Origin: Hyphomonadaceae bacterium UBA1849
GTDB taxonomy: Bacteria; Pseudomonadota; Alphaproteobacteria; Caulobacterales; Hyphomonadaceae
Assembly: GCA_002338565.1 (NCBI GenBank)
Contig: DDIN01000007.1
Span: forward strand, 5,780-69,779
Direction of reading: 5' to 3'
DNA length: 64,000 nucleotides
Made by a program: the position numbers and the translations under genes
In this document: positions 23,780-32,766 of the stretch, piece by piece
Layout: each line of letters begins with the position of its first letter
Position numbering within the stretch: position 1 is the first letter of the stretch
Notes under the pieces: generated by a model
The model's database searches: none
What the model was told of the DNA's origin: nothing
What the model saw: the letters and a program-made list of their open reading frames with translations, nothing else

Positions 23780-26700
23780 TTATCCCCCGGTGCCCGTCGC
23801 AGCTTCAACAACTGCTCCCCCGAGCTCCCCGTCTTCTTCATCCAGCTCCGACATCATCACCCCTGTCTCCAGCGGTGACTGCAGCGGCAGCCGGATCGTA
23901 AATTCAGTCCATTCACCCTCTACGCTATCCAGCTCCACCTTGCCGTGGTGCATATCAACAAGGCTTTTCACGAGGTTCAGGCCAATGCCTGTACCCGGAA
24001 TACCTGTTGACGTGCTGGCGCGGAAAAAGCGCTGGAAAATCTTCGGCAACTCATCTTTCGGAATGCCGATGCCGGAATCGCGAACCCTGAGAACGGCGTA
24101 ATTACCTTCAGTCGTGCCAAGGACACTGACATGTTTGTTCTCACCGGAATATTTCACGGCATTTGAAATCACATTAGTGAAAACGTTATCCATCAGGCGC
24201 GCATCGCCGAAGAGTTCTTCCGGATAGTCGTTCACATCCAAATCGATCTTGTGAGCTGACGCGACTTCGCGCTGACGGGCACACACTTCATTGACCAGAT
24301 CGCGAAGCTTGAAGGTCTCTGGCGTCAGTTTGATACGCCCCGAGGAGAGACGCGACGCGTCCAGCGTACGCTCCACAAGCATTGTCATACGCTTCACAGT
24401 CGCGCGCAGTGTCTGAGCCTTTTCGCGCACATCATCTGGCGTAAACTTATCCGCGCGCTTGTCGAGGCGGCGCGCAATACCATCAATAATGGTCAGCGGT
24501 GTGCGGAACTCATGGCTGGCCATGGACACAAATTCAGTCTGCATGCGGTTGAGCTCGCGCTCTGAGGCGAGCGCTTTTTCAAGCTCCAGCGACTGATTCA
24601 TGATCGTCTGCGTACGCTCCTCAACGCGCGCAGCAAGCTCGTCGCGGTTGGAAATCAGAGCGAGCTCAAGCGTTTTACGTTCGGAAATGTCGCGGTGCAC
24701 CACGATATACCCGGTAAACACACCGCCTTCGTCGAAGAACGGAGACAGAATAGCCTCAATCCAATACTCCGAGCCGTCCTTGCGATACGCCAGAAACTCT
24801 CCTGAGAATGGTTCACGCAGGCGTACGGTAGAGAGCATGTCCGCTACGTCTTCTGCATTGGTTTCGATGCCGCGCAGCAGCTCGTGCAGAGAGCTTTCCT
24901 GAATTTCTTCAAAGGTATAACCGGTCATTTTTTCAAGTGACGGGTTCATCCAGTCGAGCTGCATCTCGGCATCAAGCAGCGCGATGCCGTCAGACGCGTG
25001 GCGCACAACCAGCGCCAGACGCTCTGCTTCGGCCTGAGCTGTCGCGAGGCGGTCGCGCATTTCACGTTCTTCAGTCACATCGTTCAGGACGTGGACGACT
25101 TTGCTGAGGCGCCCATTTTCGACAACCGGCGTAATCGATCCGCTCATCCAGAAGTCAGAGCCATCCTTACGGAGTGCCAGGACCTCAATATCAGTCGGTT
25201 CCGCATTTCGCAGCGAGATGAACGCCTTGCTGATCACGCGCTGATCCGCATCCGGATTGCGGGTTTTCTGAAGCAGCGTATAGCCCTCAAGTTCGCTGAA
25301 ACGGTAACCGGTCATGTCGCAGAACGCGTCATTGCACCAGGTGATCTGGCCGCGGCCATTGGTGAGTACGATACCCTTCGTCGTATGTTCAGCACACAGC
25401 GCGAGCTTGTAGATACGTGCCTTCTCAGCCTCAAGAGCATCTAGCGCCTGAATGGTTGAGCGGTGCGCAGGAAGAAATACGCCCAGCGCAAGAAACAGGA
25501 CGAGGAAGAACCCGCCGAGCAGCGCCATATCGCGGATCAGCTCCTGAGATTCTGAGGCGCCTCGCGCTGACGCAATGATCAGGTTGGAAAATTCGTTGAG
25601 GCGGCGCTCAAACATGATCTGATCGACATCACTGATCTCAACCGGAGACACCTGAAGGCCGAATTCCGACTTCATGAACTGATAGAAGCGGTCGATTTCA
25701 TCAGCCAGAGTTACCGCATCATGATCATGACCGTCATGGTGGATGTCTTCGCGGTAGAAGGTCTCGATACCATCCTGAACATTGCTGCTGCCCATCAGCC
25801 GGTCGATGCGGCCAGCCGCTTCGTAATAGGTTTCAAGGTTGCGAAAGACATCAGAAGGAACGGACTGGCGCATCGTGCCGTCTTCGCGCTCTTCATATTG
25901 AAGATACTTCACGTACAGCGCAGAACGATTGCCGTTTAGCGATTCAACGAGGCGCGCCAGCTCAAAATGCGTATTCGAGTAACGCAAAGACATCTCATTC
26001 GCCGTGAACACGGCGATAGATGTCATGGAGACCAGCACCGCCGTCACGGCGAAACGTCGCCAGTGCTGACGTGGATTGTTGCCCATTACCGCGCTGAGGC
26101 CAATGCCCAGCACACCGATCATGAGCAGGAAAACCTCCAGCCAGAAAGCGTTCTTGCCATCATGGTTCAGACGCGACAGCTCTGACGCCTCAAAATGCAG
26201 GCTTTGGGCGATGACGTACTGTGCAGTCACAACCGATGCCGTCATGACGCCAAGGCTAAGCAGCGCAAGAGCTTTATTATCTCCGGACAGTAACGTCCGG
26301 TGCAAAGTGCCATTAATTCCGACAACAGCCAGAATAACTACGCCGATAGCGACCCAGTCGACAGATGCCGGCAGCTCGGCGTGCGCAAGCATCGGAGACA
26401 TTACCGCCAGAGCGATTACCATGGATGACGTGCAATATCCGGTATATGGCCTCAGGCGCTGAGCTGAACGTCCACCCGCAAGCCACACGCTTGCAGCGGC
26501 GGCACAGATAGATCCCAGCATCAGGACACCGATTTCAACTTCAGTGAGACGGATCTGCTCGTGTGGATACAGCGCCAGCGTAAACAGCAGAGTATGGCTA
26601 AAGATCACTTGTCCCAGCAGGATCGTCAGAATAGCTGGAAAATCGCCAATTCCGTTCCCCGCCTGTCGCAGATTGTGTCTGAACGTCATCACCATAACGG

Positions 26701-26785
26701 TGACGATCGCGAGGCCCATGAGGAAAATCCCCAGCATTACCGGGTCCACATAGATACGATCTGAAAAAGTCAGCAGGTCAGGCAT
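23780..26785 (-). CDS. Membrane PAS-domain sensor histidine kinase
   Basis: 1001 residues. The N-terminal ~260 residues hold about seven hydrophobic helices. Their arrangement recalls MHYT sensors, but the Met-His-Tyr-Thr signature is not intact (SHTLLF, TAQYV). A ~170-residue extracytoplasmic region with a His/Asp patch (DIHHDGHDHD) and a further helix (LGGFFLVLFLALGVFLP) follow. Then come two PAS domains with PAC-type ends (KDGSDFWMSGSI, KDGSEYWIEAIL), a coiled coil, HisKA with SHEFRTPLTIIDG (His-758) and a full HATPase (NVISNAVKYS, RDSGIGIP, GTGIGLNLV). No receiver domain. It is the first gene of a three-gene operon with the degenerate kinase and the two-domain regulator. Confidence 0.92.
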   Translation of the reverse strand: MPDLLTFSDRIYVDPVMLGIFLMGLAIVTVMVMTFRHNLRQAGNGIGDFPAILTILLGQVIFSHTLLFTLALYPHEQIRLTEVEIGVLMLGSICAAAASVWLAGGRSAQRLRPYTGYCTSSMVIALAVMSPMLAHAELPASVDWVAIGVVILAVVGINGTLHRTLLSGDNKALALLSLGVMTASVVTAQYVIAQSLHFEASELSRLNHDGKNAFWLEVFLLMIGVLGIGLSAVMGNNPRQHWRRFAVTAVLVSMTSIAVFTANEMSLRYSNTHFELARLVESLNGNRSALYVKYLQYEEREDGTMRQSVPSDVFRNLETYYEAAGRIDRLMGSSNVQDGIETFYREDIHHDGHDHDAVTLADEIDRFYQFMKSEFGLQVSPVEISDVDQIMFERRLNEFSNLIIASARGASESQELIRDMALLGGFFLVLFLALGVFLPAHRSTIQALDALEAEKARIYKLALCAEHTTKGIVLTNGRGQITWCNDAFCDMTGYRFSELEGYTLLQKTRNPDADQRVISKAFISLRNAEPTDIEVLALRKDGSDFWMSGSITPVVENGRLSKVVHVLNDVTEEREMRDRLATAQAEAERLALVVRHASDGIALLDAEMQLDWMNPSLEKMTGYTFEEIQESSLHELLRGIETNAEDVADMLSTVRLREPFSGEFLAYRKDGSEYWIEAILSPFFDEGGVFTGYIVVHRDISERKTLELALISNRDELAARVEERTQTIMNQSLELEKALASERELNRMQTEFVSMASHEFRTPLTIIDGIARRLDKRADKFTPDDVREKAQTLRATVKRMTMLVERTLDASRLSSGRIKLTPETFKLRDLVNEVCARQREVASAHKIDLDVNDYPEELFGDARLMDNVFTNVISNAVKYSGENKHVSVLGTTEGNYAVLRVRDSGIGIPKDELPKIFQRFFRASTSTGIPGTGIGLNLVKSLVDMHHGKVELDSVEGEWTEFTIRLPLQSPLETGVMMSELDEEDGELGGAVVEAATGTGG

Positions 26786-26872
26786 AAAGAACTCAAGAGA
26801 TTAATCCCTTAAATTCAATCACAAAGATTTTAAGAAGCGTCCTTATCAAACACTCAGGTTTTGCCGATATCG

Positions 26873-26887
26873 TTAACCTGCCATTAG
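26873..26887. promoter_or_regulatory. CtrA-box-like sequence upstream of the kinase operon
   Basis: TTAA-CCTGCCA-TTAG matches the CtrA consensus TTAA-N7-TTAA at seven of eight fixed bases. It lies about 88 nt upstream of the sensor kinase start, in the 127-nt gap after ptsN. CtrA is the master cell-cycle regulator of many alphaproteobacteria; its presence in this organism is only presumed. Confidence 0.25.
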
Positions 26888-26912
26888 GGGCAGGACGAAG
26901 ACTTGTTTGAAA

Positions 26913-27383
26913 TCAGGCTGCAGAGCTGGTGACGGATGCACCGAAGATATCGCGGATATCCTGCTCGGTAGCAGCTTCACGTAGCTGGCTGCGAATGCTG
27001 GACTGGCGCATTACACGCGCCACTTTCGCCAGCGCACGCAAATGGTCCGCACCGTCTCCGTCTGATGCAAGAAGCATGAAAACGAGATCGCAAGGCTGCT
27101 CGTCTACCGCGTCGAAATCTACTGGCGAGATGAGACGTGCAAATCCACCGATCGGGCTGACAATACCAGGAAGGCGGGCGTGAGGTAGAACAACGCCATG
27201 CCCCACAGCTGTGGAACCAAGCTTCTCACGCTCAAGAATCGCGCGCTGGACATCGCGCTCGGACACACCTGTCTTCTCAGCCATAGCATTAGACAGTCGT
27301 GAGAAGACCTGTTTCGCGCTTGAGCAATTCAAGGCGGGCAAAACAGGTCCACCCGATAGAAGATCTGAAAGATCTCTTGTCAT
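26913..27383 (-). CDS. ptsN: PTS IIA-like nitrogen regulatory protein PtsN
   Basis: 156 residues, EIIA-Ntr fold. The phosphorylatable His-68 is in GVVLPHARLPG; REKLGSTAVGHG and PVDFDAVDEQPCDLVFMLLA are typical. It receives phosphate from the NPr/EI-Ntr branch and regulates potassium and nitrogen/carbon physiology. It follows rpoN and hpf, the common proteobacterial arrangement. GAGG lies 7 nt before the ATG. The 38-nt gap to hpf suggests cotranscription. Confidence 0.95.
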   Translation of the reverse strand: MTRDLSDLLSGGPVLPALNCSSAKQVFSRLSNAMAEKTGVSERDVQRAILEREKLGSTAVGHGVVLPHARLPGIVSPIGGFARLISPVDFDAVDEQPCDLVFMLLASDGDGADHLRALAKVARVMRQSSIRSQLREAATEQDIRDIFGASVTSSAA

Positions 27384-27421
27384 TTATACCTCAGTTTCGG
27401 CCGCGTAGGGCGCGATCTGGA

Positions 27422-28006
27422 CTATTTTCCCGGATCGACCCAGCCGATATTGCCGTCATTGCGGCGGTAAACCATGTTAAGGCCGCCATGTACAGCATTA
27501 CGGAACATCAATGCCGGAACTTCTGCCAGCTCCAGCTGCATGACTGCCATTGAAGCGGTCATTGTCTTGATGTTGGTCTGCTGTTCAGCGATCACCGCCG
27601 GAGCGTCTACCGTATCTACGTCGCCTGAATCAACCTCTGATTCGTCCTCATCAGCAGCTGAGAGAACGGAGTAAGCGACCATTTCTGCTGGCAGACGGTT
27701 GCTATCCGGACGGTGATGGTCACGAAGGCGACGCTTATATCGACGCACACGCTTCTCCAGCTTGTCCAGCGCCAGCTCAAATGCGGCATACGGATCATTG
27801 GCTTCTGCGCTTGATTGTAGAGATATCCCTGAGGGGAGCGCGACCTGACATTCTGCCTCATACAGATGGCCATCCTTGGCCATACTCACATTACCTTCCG
27901 TCGCTCGATCAAAATACTTAGTTACTGCGTCCTCAAGCCCGCTTTCGATGCGGTTTTTGAGAGCTTCGCCAAGATCGATGTTCCGTCCAGCAATCTGAAT
28001 TTGCAT
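27422..28006 (-). CDS. hpf: Ribosome hibernation promoting factor, long form
   Basis: 194 residues. The N-terminal ~105 residues form the S30AE/YfiA domain that binds the 30S decoding region (MQIQIAGRNIDLGEALKNRIE, ending in basic KRVRRYKRRLRDHH). A C-terminal domain with ALMFRNAVHGGLNMVYRRNDGNIGWVDP is typical of long HPF, which dimerises 70S into 100S ribosomes. The middle linker is acidic (DEDESEVDSGDVDTVD). GAGGA precedes the ATG at 28006. Located between rpoN and ptsN as in many Gram-negatives. The 270 nt upstream to rpoN contain no gene and should hold its promoter. Confidence 0.95.
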   Translation of the reverse strand: MQIQIAGRNIDLGEALKNRIESGLEDAVTKYFDRATEGNVSMAKDGHLYEAECQVALPSGISLQSSAEANDPYAAFELALDKLEKRVRRYKRRLRDHHRPDSNRLPAEMVAYSVLSAADEDESEVDSGDVDTVDAPAVIAEQQTNIKTMTASMAVMQLELAEVPALMFRNAVHGGLNMVYRRNDGNIGWVDPGK

Positions 28007-28276
28007 GATGGGTCCTCTTTATTTATCTGCCCCTACACCTAAGTGTGCAGCATTCGACGGTCTTGTGGCAAGAATGAGGGCAAATACGAATGTCCTGAAA
28101 ACCTGCCGTCAGAGAAATCTCCTGCTTCCACTTACGTAATGTCGACGGCCTAGTCCGCCAGACAAGTACGAGCAGATTGTCATGAAAACATGTTAACAGG
28201 CAACCAAACTTATTCGCGCAATTTCTCACGCGATATCGTCCGGATAGCAGTAGGAAACTATATATTTATCAGGAAT

Positions 28277-29776
28277 TTAGGCGGACTGACGCAGCGCCCG
28301 GCGGCGCTGGACGGACGAAGGAATACGTAAAGATTCGCGATACTTTGCGACCGTACGCCGCGCAATTTCGATCCCGAAGCCGCGCAACTCCTCAACCAGC
28401 TGGTCATCAGACAGAACCGTCGCTAGCGTCTCACCATCAATTAGTGTTTTAATCCGGTGACGAACAGCCTCAGCGGAGTGCGCCTCACCCTCACCTGTCG
28501 ATGGAATAGCTGCGGAGAAGAAGTATTTCAGTTCGAACAGGCCGCGCGGGCTCGCGAGATATTTGTTCGATGTGACACGCGAAACAGTAGATTCGTGCAT
28601 GCCAATCACATCGGCCACCTGCTTCAGATTCAGCGGGCGCAGATGCGCAACGCCGTGCACGAAAAACGCATCCTGCTGGCGCACCACTTCCTGAGCGACC
28701 TTCAAAATTGTGCGCGCGCGCTGATCAAGGCTTTTGATCAACCAGTTCGCATTCGCGGCGCAATCTTCGATAAATTCCTTATCTTTGTCGCGCATCGGCA
28801 TTTGAGAGACTTCAGCGTAATACGTACGGTCCATGAGGACGCGCGGAAGCGTATCGGAGTTCAGCTCGACGCCGAACGCGCCATAAGGAAGCTCGCGGAC
28901 AAATACGTCCGGCTGAACGGCCTGAGCCGCATCACCTGCAAACGAAGCACCCGGACGCGGCGTAAGTGCTTTGATCTCCGCGATCATGTCCAGCACGTCG
29001 GCGCGGTCGACACCGCAAATCTGCGCAAGACCTGACAGATCATGCTTGGCCACCAGGGCCAGATTGTTCAGCAGCGCTTCCATAGCCGGGTCAAACCGGT
29101 TTTGCTCTTTCAGCTGAAGCGCCAGACACTCTTCCAAAGACCGTGCCATAACGCCCGTTGGCTCAAACCCCTGACACACATCCAGAATGCGCAGCACCCG
29201 TTCTTGCTCAACGCCCAGCGTCTGGGCGGTCTGCTCGATATCCCCGCGCATATAGCCGCCATCGTCTGTCTCTTCGATGAGCTGAGACGCAATAAGCTGG
29301 TCGACCTCATCAAGGCCGGACATGGCCAACTGATCTTTCAAGTGCTCACGCAGGGTCTTTTCCGATGACAGAACAGACTCAAAGTCAAAGTCTTCGCCGC
29401 CGCCACCGCCAGAACCGGACTGCGTGCTACCGGCGCCAGATCCTGCGCTCGCGGAACCGTGCGCTTCTACAGCATTCTCAGACGGGCTATCGGCTTCATA
29501 TGTATCCTCGCGCGGCGCATCGAGATTGTCCTGCGCATCAGCGAGCTGAGAGTTTTCTGCAGACGAGCCGTAATCATCAGCTGTTTCTGATGACGAGTCG
29601 TCATTGCTGTATTCGGAATCATCACGCTGGAGGAGCGGGTTCTTTTCCAGCTCCTGATCAACATATTCAGCGAGTTCAATATTGGATAGCTGCAACAGCT
29701 TGATTGCCTGCTGCAGTTGGGGGGTCATGACTAGGGACTGGCCCTGTCGTAGTTCTATCCGCTGTGAAAACGCCAC
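28277..29776 (-). CDS. rpoN: RNA polymerase sigma-54 factor
   Basis: 499 residues. The N-terminal Gln-rich activator-interacting region is RQGQSLVMTPQLQQAIKLLQ. An acidic, Gly/Ser-rich linker follows (with GSGGGGGEDFDFE), then the core-binding domain, the HTH (ADVIGMHESTVSRVTSNKY) and the C-terminal RpoN box ARRTVAKYRESLRIP. It directs transcription from -24/-12 promoters with enhancer-binding proteins. I choose the GTG at 29776 because AGGAGG lies 6 nt upstream and the protein then begins with the conserved region; upstream in-frame ATGs lie within lptB. The gap to the lptB stop is 10 nt. Confidence 0.95.
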   Translation of the reverse strand: MAFSQRIELRQGQSLVMTPQLQQAIKLLQLSNIELAEYVDQELEKNPLLQRDDSEYSNDDSSSETADDYGSSAENSQLADAQDNLDAPREDTYEADSPSENAVEAHGSASAGSGAGSTQSGSGGGGGEDFDFESVLSSEKTLREHLKDQLAMSGLDEVDQLIASQLIEETDDGGYMRGDIEQTAQTLGVEQERVLRILDVCQGFEPTGVMARSLEECLALQLKEQNRFDPAMEALLNNLALVAKHDLSGLAQICGVDRADVLDMIAEIKALTPRPGASFAGDAAQAVQPDVFVRELPYGAFGVELNSDTLPRVLMDRTYYAEVSQMPMRDKDKEFIEDCAANANWLIKSLDQRARTILKVAQEVVRQQDAFFVHGVAHLRPLNLKQVADVIGMHESTVSRVTSNKYLASPRGLFELKYFFSAAIPSTGEGEAHSAEAVRHRIKTLIDGETLATVLSDDQLVEELRGFGIEIARRTVAKYRESLRIPSSVQRRRALRQSA

Positions 29777-29786
29777 CGCGTGCCTC

Positions 29787-30521
29787 CTAGGCCGCGAACC
29801 TTTCACCCAGATAGACCCGGCGCACTTCCTCGTTTTTGAGGATATCTTCAGGTGTGCCTTCGAAAAGAACTCGGCCATCATAAATGATGGAGGCGCGGTC
29901 TACGATCTGCAAGGTCTCACGGACCTGGTGATCTGTAATCAATACGCCGATGCCGCGCTCTTTAAGATAGCGCACCAGATCGGAAATATCCGATATGGCC
30001 AATGGGTCGATCCCGGTGAACGGTTCGTCCAACAACATGAAACTCGGCCTTGATGCAAGCGCGCGCGCAATCTCTACCCGGCGGCGCTCACCACCTGACA
30101 GAGACATAGCTGACTGCGATCTGATATGCGTGATGTTCAGCTCTTCCAGAAGACCTTCAACCGCCTGTTTCCGCGCTTTCTTGTCTTTCTCGATCAGCTC
30201 AACAACGCTCATCACGTTTTCTTCTACGGTCATACCGCGGAAGATTGATGTTTCCTGTGGCAAATACCCCACCCCGAGACGGGCACGCTGATACATTGGC
30301 AGGGAGGTTACATCCTCACCGTCAATCTCAATATGTCCCTCATCGGCCGTGATAAGCCCCATCATCATATAAAAGCAGGTTGTTTTACCTGCACCGTTTG
30401 GGCCGAGCAGACCTACCGTTTCACCGCGTTTGAGAGAGAGTGATACGTCGTGAACCACCCGTCGTTTCTTGAACGACTTGGCTAGGTTCTTAGCGACGAG
30501 ACCTGACTGGTCATTGCTCAC
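29787..30521 (-). CDS. lptB: LPS export ABC transporter ATPase LptB
   Basis: About 244 residues. Complete ABC ATPase: Walker A GPNGAGKTT, Q-loop YLPQETSIFRG, signature LSGGERRRVEIARAL, Walker B FMLLDEPFTGIDP and switch His in LITDHQVRETL. It powers extraction of lipopolysaccharide from the inner membrane with LptFG. The GTG at 30521 (VSNDQSGLVAKNL) has GGGAGA upstream; an ATG at 30584 would add 21 residues without family support. It follows lptC and lptA and precedes rpoN, the classic order. Confidence 0.96.
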   Translation of the reverse strand: MSNDQSGLVAKNLAKSFKKRRVVHDVSLSLKRGETVGLLGPNGAGKTTCFYMMMGLITADEGHIEIDGEDVTSLPMYQRARLGVGYLPQETSIFRGMTVEENVMSVVELIEKDKKARKQAVEGLLEELNITHIRSQSAMSLSGGERRRVEIARALASRPSFMLLDEPFTGIDPLAISDISDLVRYLKERGIGVLITDHQVRETLQIVDRASIIYDGRVLFEGTPEDILKNEEVRRVYLGERFAA

Positions 30522-30629
30522 AAAAATTCTCCCGTTTCGCGCGACTTTGGTAAGGCCCGCGGCCCCAAACTTGCATACGATCATTAAAAGCCTGTTGAAG
30601 TTTCCGAAAAACTTCGGCTTCGATCAGGT

Positions 30630-31160
30630 TTATTCCTCTTCAGAAGCGTCCGTAATAATAACGGTTCGAACGCGCGTACCCTGCGTGCGCCCTTCAGAGG
30701 TAACAGTCGAGCGACCATTCGCCAGATCAACAACCAGCTGGTCACCGGCAATTACGTTTTCACCGCGGGTCACTGTGACATTGCCTGTCAGTGTTATCGT
30801 ATCGGCTTCATAGTCATAGACGCCGCGATCACCACGCGCACGCTCGCTAGGTGTCAGATAGTAAACCTCACCTTCAGCGACGAGGCGCTGAACGTCGCCA
30901 ACATTGCCGCCAAGCGCGGTAGCAGAGCTGCCATCTTCAGAGCGTTGCTCAAAGTAAATCGTCAGGCGCTCGGCACGGATACGCGCATCGCCCTGAATTG
31001 CATCGACATTGCCGATGTAAACAGCGCGCGCTTCGCTATCGATGAAGTCGAGCTGGTCAGCTTCAATCTGGATCGGGCCACGCTGGCCGCTGAGTTGCGC
31101 AGAGGCGCTGAACGTCAGCGCCGTCATCAGGCCCGTGGCCAGAACAAGTGACTTCAACAT
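30630..31160 (-). CDS. lptA: LPS transport periplasmic protein LptA
   Basis: 176 residues. A Sec signal peptide (MLKSLVLATGLMTALTFSASA) precedes an OstA/LptA beta-jellyroll: GPIQIEADQLDFIDSEARAVYIGNV, ITLTGNVTVTRGENVIAGD and LVVDLANGRSTV. It forms the periplasmic bridge carrying LPS to LptD. The ATG is 3 nt after the lptC stop, with GGAGAGTAGGA immediately before it, so the two are coupled. Confidence 0.94.
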   Translation of the reverse strand: MLKSLVLATGLMTALTFSASAQLSGQRGPIQIEADQLDFIDSEARAVYIGNVDAIQGDARIRAERLTIYFEQRSEDGSSATALGGNVGDVQRLVAEGEVYYLTPSERARGDRGVYDYEADTITLTGNVTVTRGENVIAGDQLVVDLANGRSTVTSEGRTQGTRVRTVIITDASEEE

Positions 31161-31162
31161 TC

Positions 31163-31804
31163 CTACTCTCCTGTCTCCCGACTGGCTGGCTGAATTTCCG
31201 TCCAGACATTCCCCCTGAACGTCACCCGGTCACCACCGTCATTAATCTCATAACTGTCTGCGCGCAAACGTCCGAACGGGCCTTCGCCTTCGAGAGGCTC
31301 AAGACCGACAACGCGGTTTTCCTGAACATACATACGCGCATGAGTCGTCACAAACCGATTCCCGCTCGCATCCATCAGAACCACGTCTTCAAAGAGTTCC
31401 AGATGCTGGGCGTCCTGATCGAACACGCCGCGCGGCGCCTGAACCGTACCATTAAGGCCATCATCTAGCGCAGGGTTCTGCAATTCGATGAGAGAGGCAT
31501 TTGCACCGTTCCGCTGGGCCGTATCAGCAGTGATCACATAAGGCTGGCCGTTTGCATCGCGCCCCGTAAAGCGCGGATTCAACATAGTAACGACCTGTGT
31601 CGCGGTATAATCTGCGCGCGGGCCATGGCCATTCACGATGCTGACAATAAAGCTGCCGAGAAGCGCACCAGCTGACAGCGCGGCACCCGTGATAAACAGC
31701 ATCCGCAACAGACCAACGAGATCAGACCGAGACCGCGCCTGTTTCAGAGACAGGCGGCGCTTTGGGGCCCAGATGTCATTCTGTTGTGCGGACAGGCTGC
31801 TCAT
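31163..31804 (-). CDS. lptC: LPS export system protein LptC
   Basis: 213 residues. A cytoplasmic N-terminal ~35 residues is followed by one membrane anchor (LLRMLFITGAALSAGALLGSFIV region) and a periplasmic LptC jellyroll (MLNPRFTGRDANGQPYVITAD, APRGVFDQDAQHLELFEDV, GPFGRLRADSYEI). It accepts LPS from LptBFG and hands it to LptA. First of the lptC-lptA-lptB-rpoN series. In this position next to an RNase D-like gene, as in many alphaproteobacteria. Confidence 0.93.
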   Translation of the reverse strand: MSSLSAQQNDIWAPKRRLSLKQARSRSDLVGLLRMLFITGAALSAGALLGSFIVSIVNGHGPRADYTATQVVTMLNPRFTGRDANGQPYVITADTAQRNGANASLIELQNPALDDGLNGTVQAPRGVFDQDAQHLELFEDVVLMDASGNRFVTTHARMYVQENRVVGLEPLEGEGPFGRLRADSYEINDGGDRVTFRGNVWTEIQPASRETGE

Positions 31805-31963
31805 GATCGCCGAGTGTGGTCTCCGTGTACGAATAAATCACCTAGCGAAAGCTGTGAGGCGAAACTAGGGCAAATCTACGATACACGATGTTTTATCAGA
31901 TTATTTAGCGGCAAAGCCCGCTTTTAACGCAAGCTGTCACCGCCAAACCTCGCACCAGCCGGC

Positions 31964-32581
31964 CTAGCTGTGCGCGAAGATATCCGTATCCGGCCAGCCT
32001 TCCAGATCGAGTCGCGCACGTGTCGGAAGGAAATCGAAGCACTCACGCGCCAGATCCAGACGACCTTCGCGGTCCAGCATGCCGGTAAGGCGGTCGCGAA
32101 TTTCGTGGAGGTGAAGCACGTCCGATGCAGCATAAGCGAGCTGCGCTTCGCTGAGCGTTTCTGCGCCCCAGTCAGAGCTTTGCTGTGCTTTTGACATGTC
32201 TACGCCAACCAGCTCGCGGGACACATCCTTCAGGCCGTGACGGTCTGTGTAGGTCCGCGCCAGCTTGGATGCGATCTTCGTGCAGAAGACGGGTGCACAG
32301 GTGACACCGAACCATTTCTGGATCATGGCCACATCAAAGCGTGCGAAGTGGAAGATCTTCTCAACGCCAGTATCGGCGAGCAGAGCTTTCAGGTTCGGCG
32401 CGTCATATGAAGAACGGTCAAGCTGCACAACGTGGGCAGTGCCGTCGCCAGAGGACAGCTGGACAACACAAAGCTTGTCGCGCACCAGAGACAGGCCGAG
32501 CGTTTCGGTATCAACAGCTACGCTATCGCCGAATGTTACACCTGCAGGCAGATCGCCCTTATGAAGCCGGATTTTGGTCAT
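31964..32581 (-). CDS. Ribonuclease D-like 3'-5' exonuclease
   Basis: 205 residues, the DEDDy exonuclease domain only. Exo I VAVDTETLGL, Exo II FHFARFDVAMI and Exo III LAYAASDVLHL carry the four acidic metal ligands and the Tyr. Full-length RNase D has HRDC domains that are missing here, which is the usual short alphaproteobacterial form next to lptC. It probably trims structured RNA 3' ends. GAGAG lies 10 nt before the ATG at 32581. Confidence 0.93.
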   Translation of the reverse strand: MTKIRLHKGDLPAGVTFGDSVAVDTETLGLSLVRDKLCVVQLSSGDGTAHVVQLDRSSYDAPNLKALLADTGVEKIFHFARFDVAMIQKWFGVTCAPVFCTKIASKLARTYTDRHGLKDVSRELVGVDMSKAQQSSDWGAETLSEAQLAYAASDVLHLHEIRDRLTGMLDREGRLDLARECFDFLPTRARLDLEGWPDTDIFAHS

Positions 32582-32766
32582 GGCCGTGTCTCTCTTCTGA
32601 CCTGTCTATTGAGAAAACTGTTACGGGTGTTTTCCTGCGCACGCAGCCGAAGTCAAGCCGCTCAATAATTTACGCCTCGGCGCACGATAAAAGAGTTAAA
32701 TTCATGAACGTTGCTTGTGCGCATATTTACTTTTTACTGGTCTAGTCAGGTAAAAAGGATGAATAT

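Noticed and set aside
28023..28150. Sigma-54 type -24/-12 promoter near hpf
   Set aside because: TGGC-containing stretches are present but the spacing to a TTGC element does not fit.
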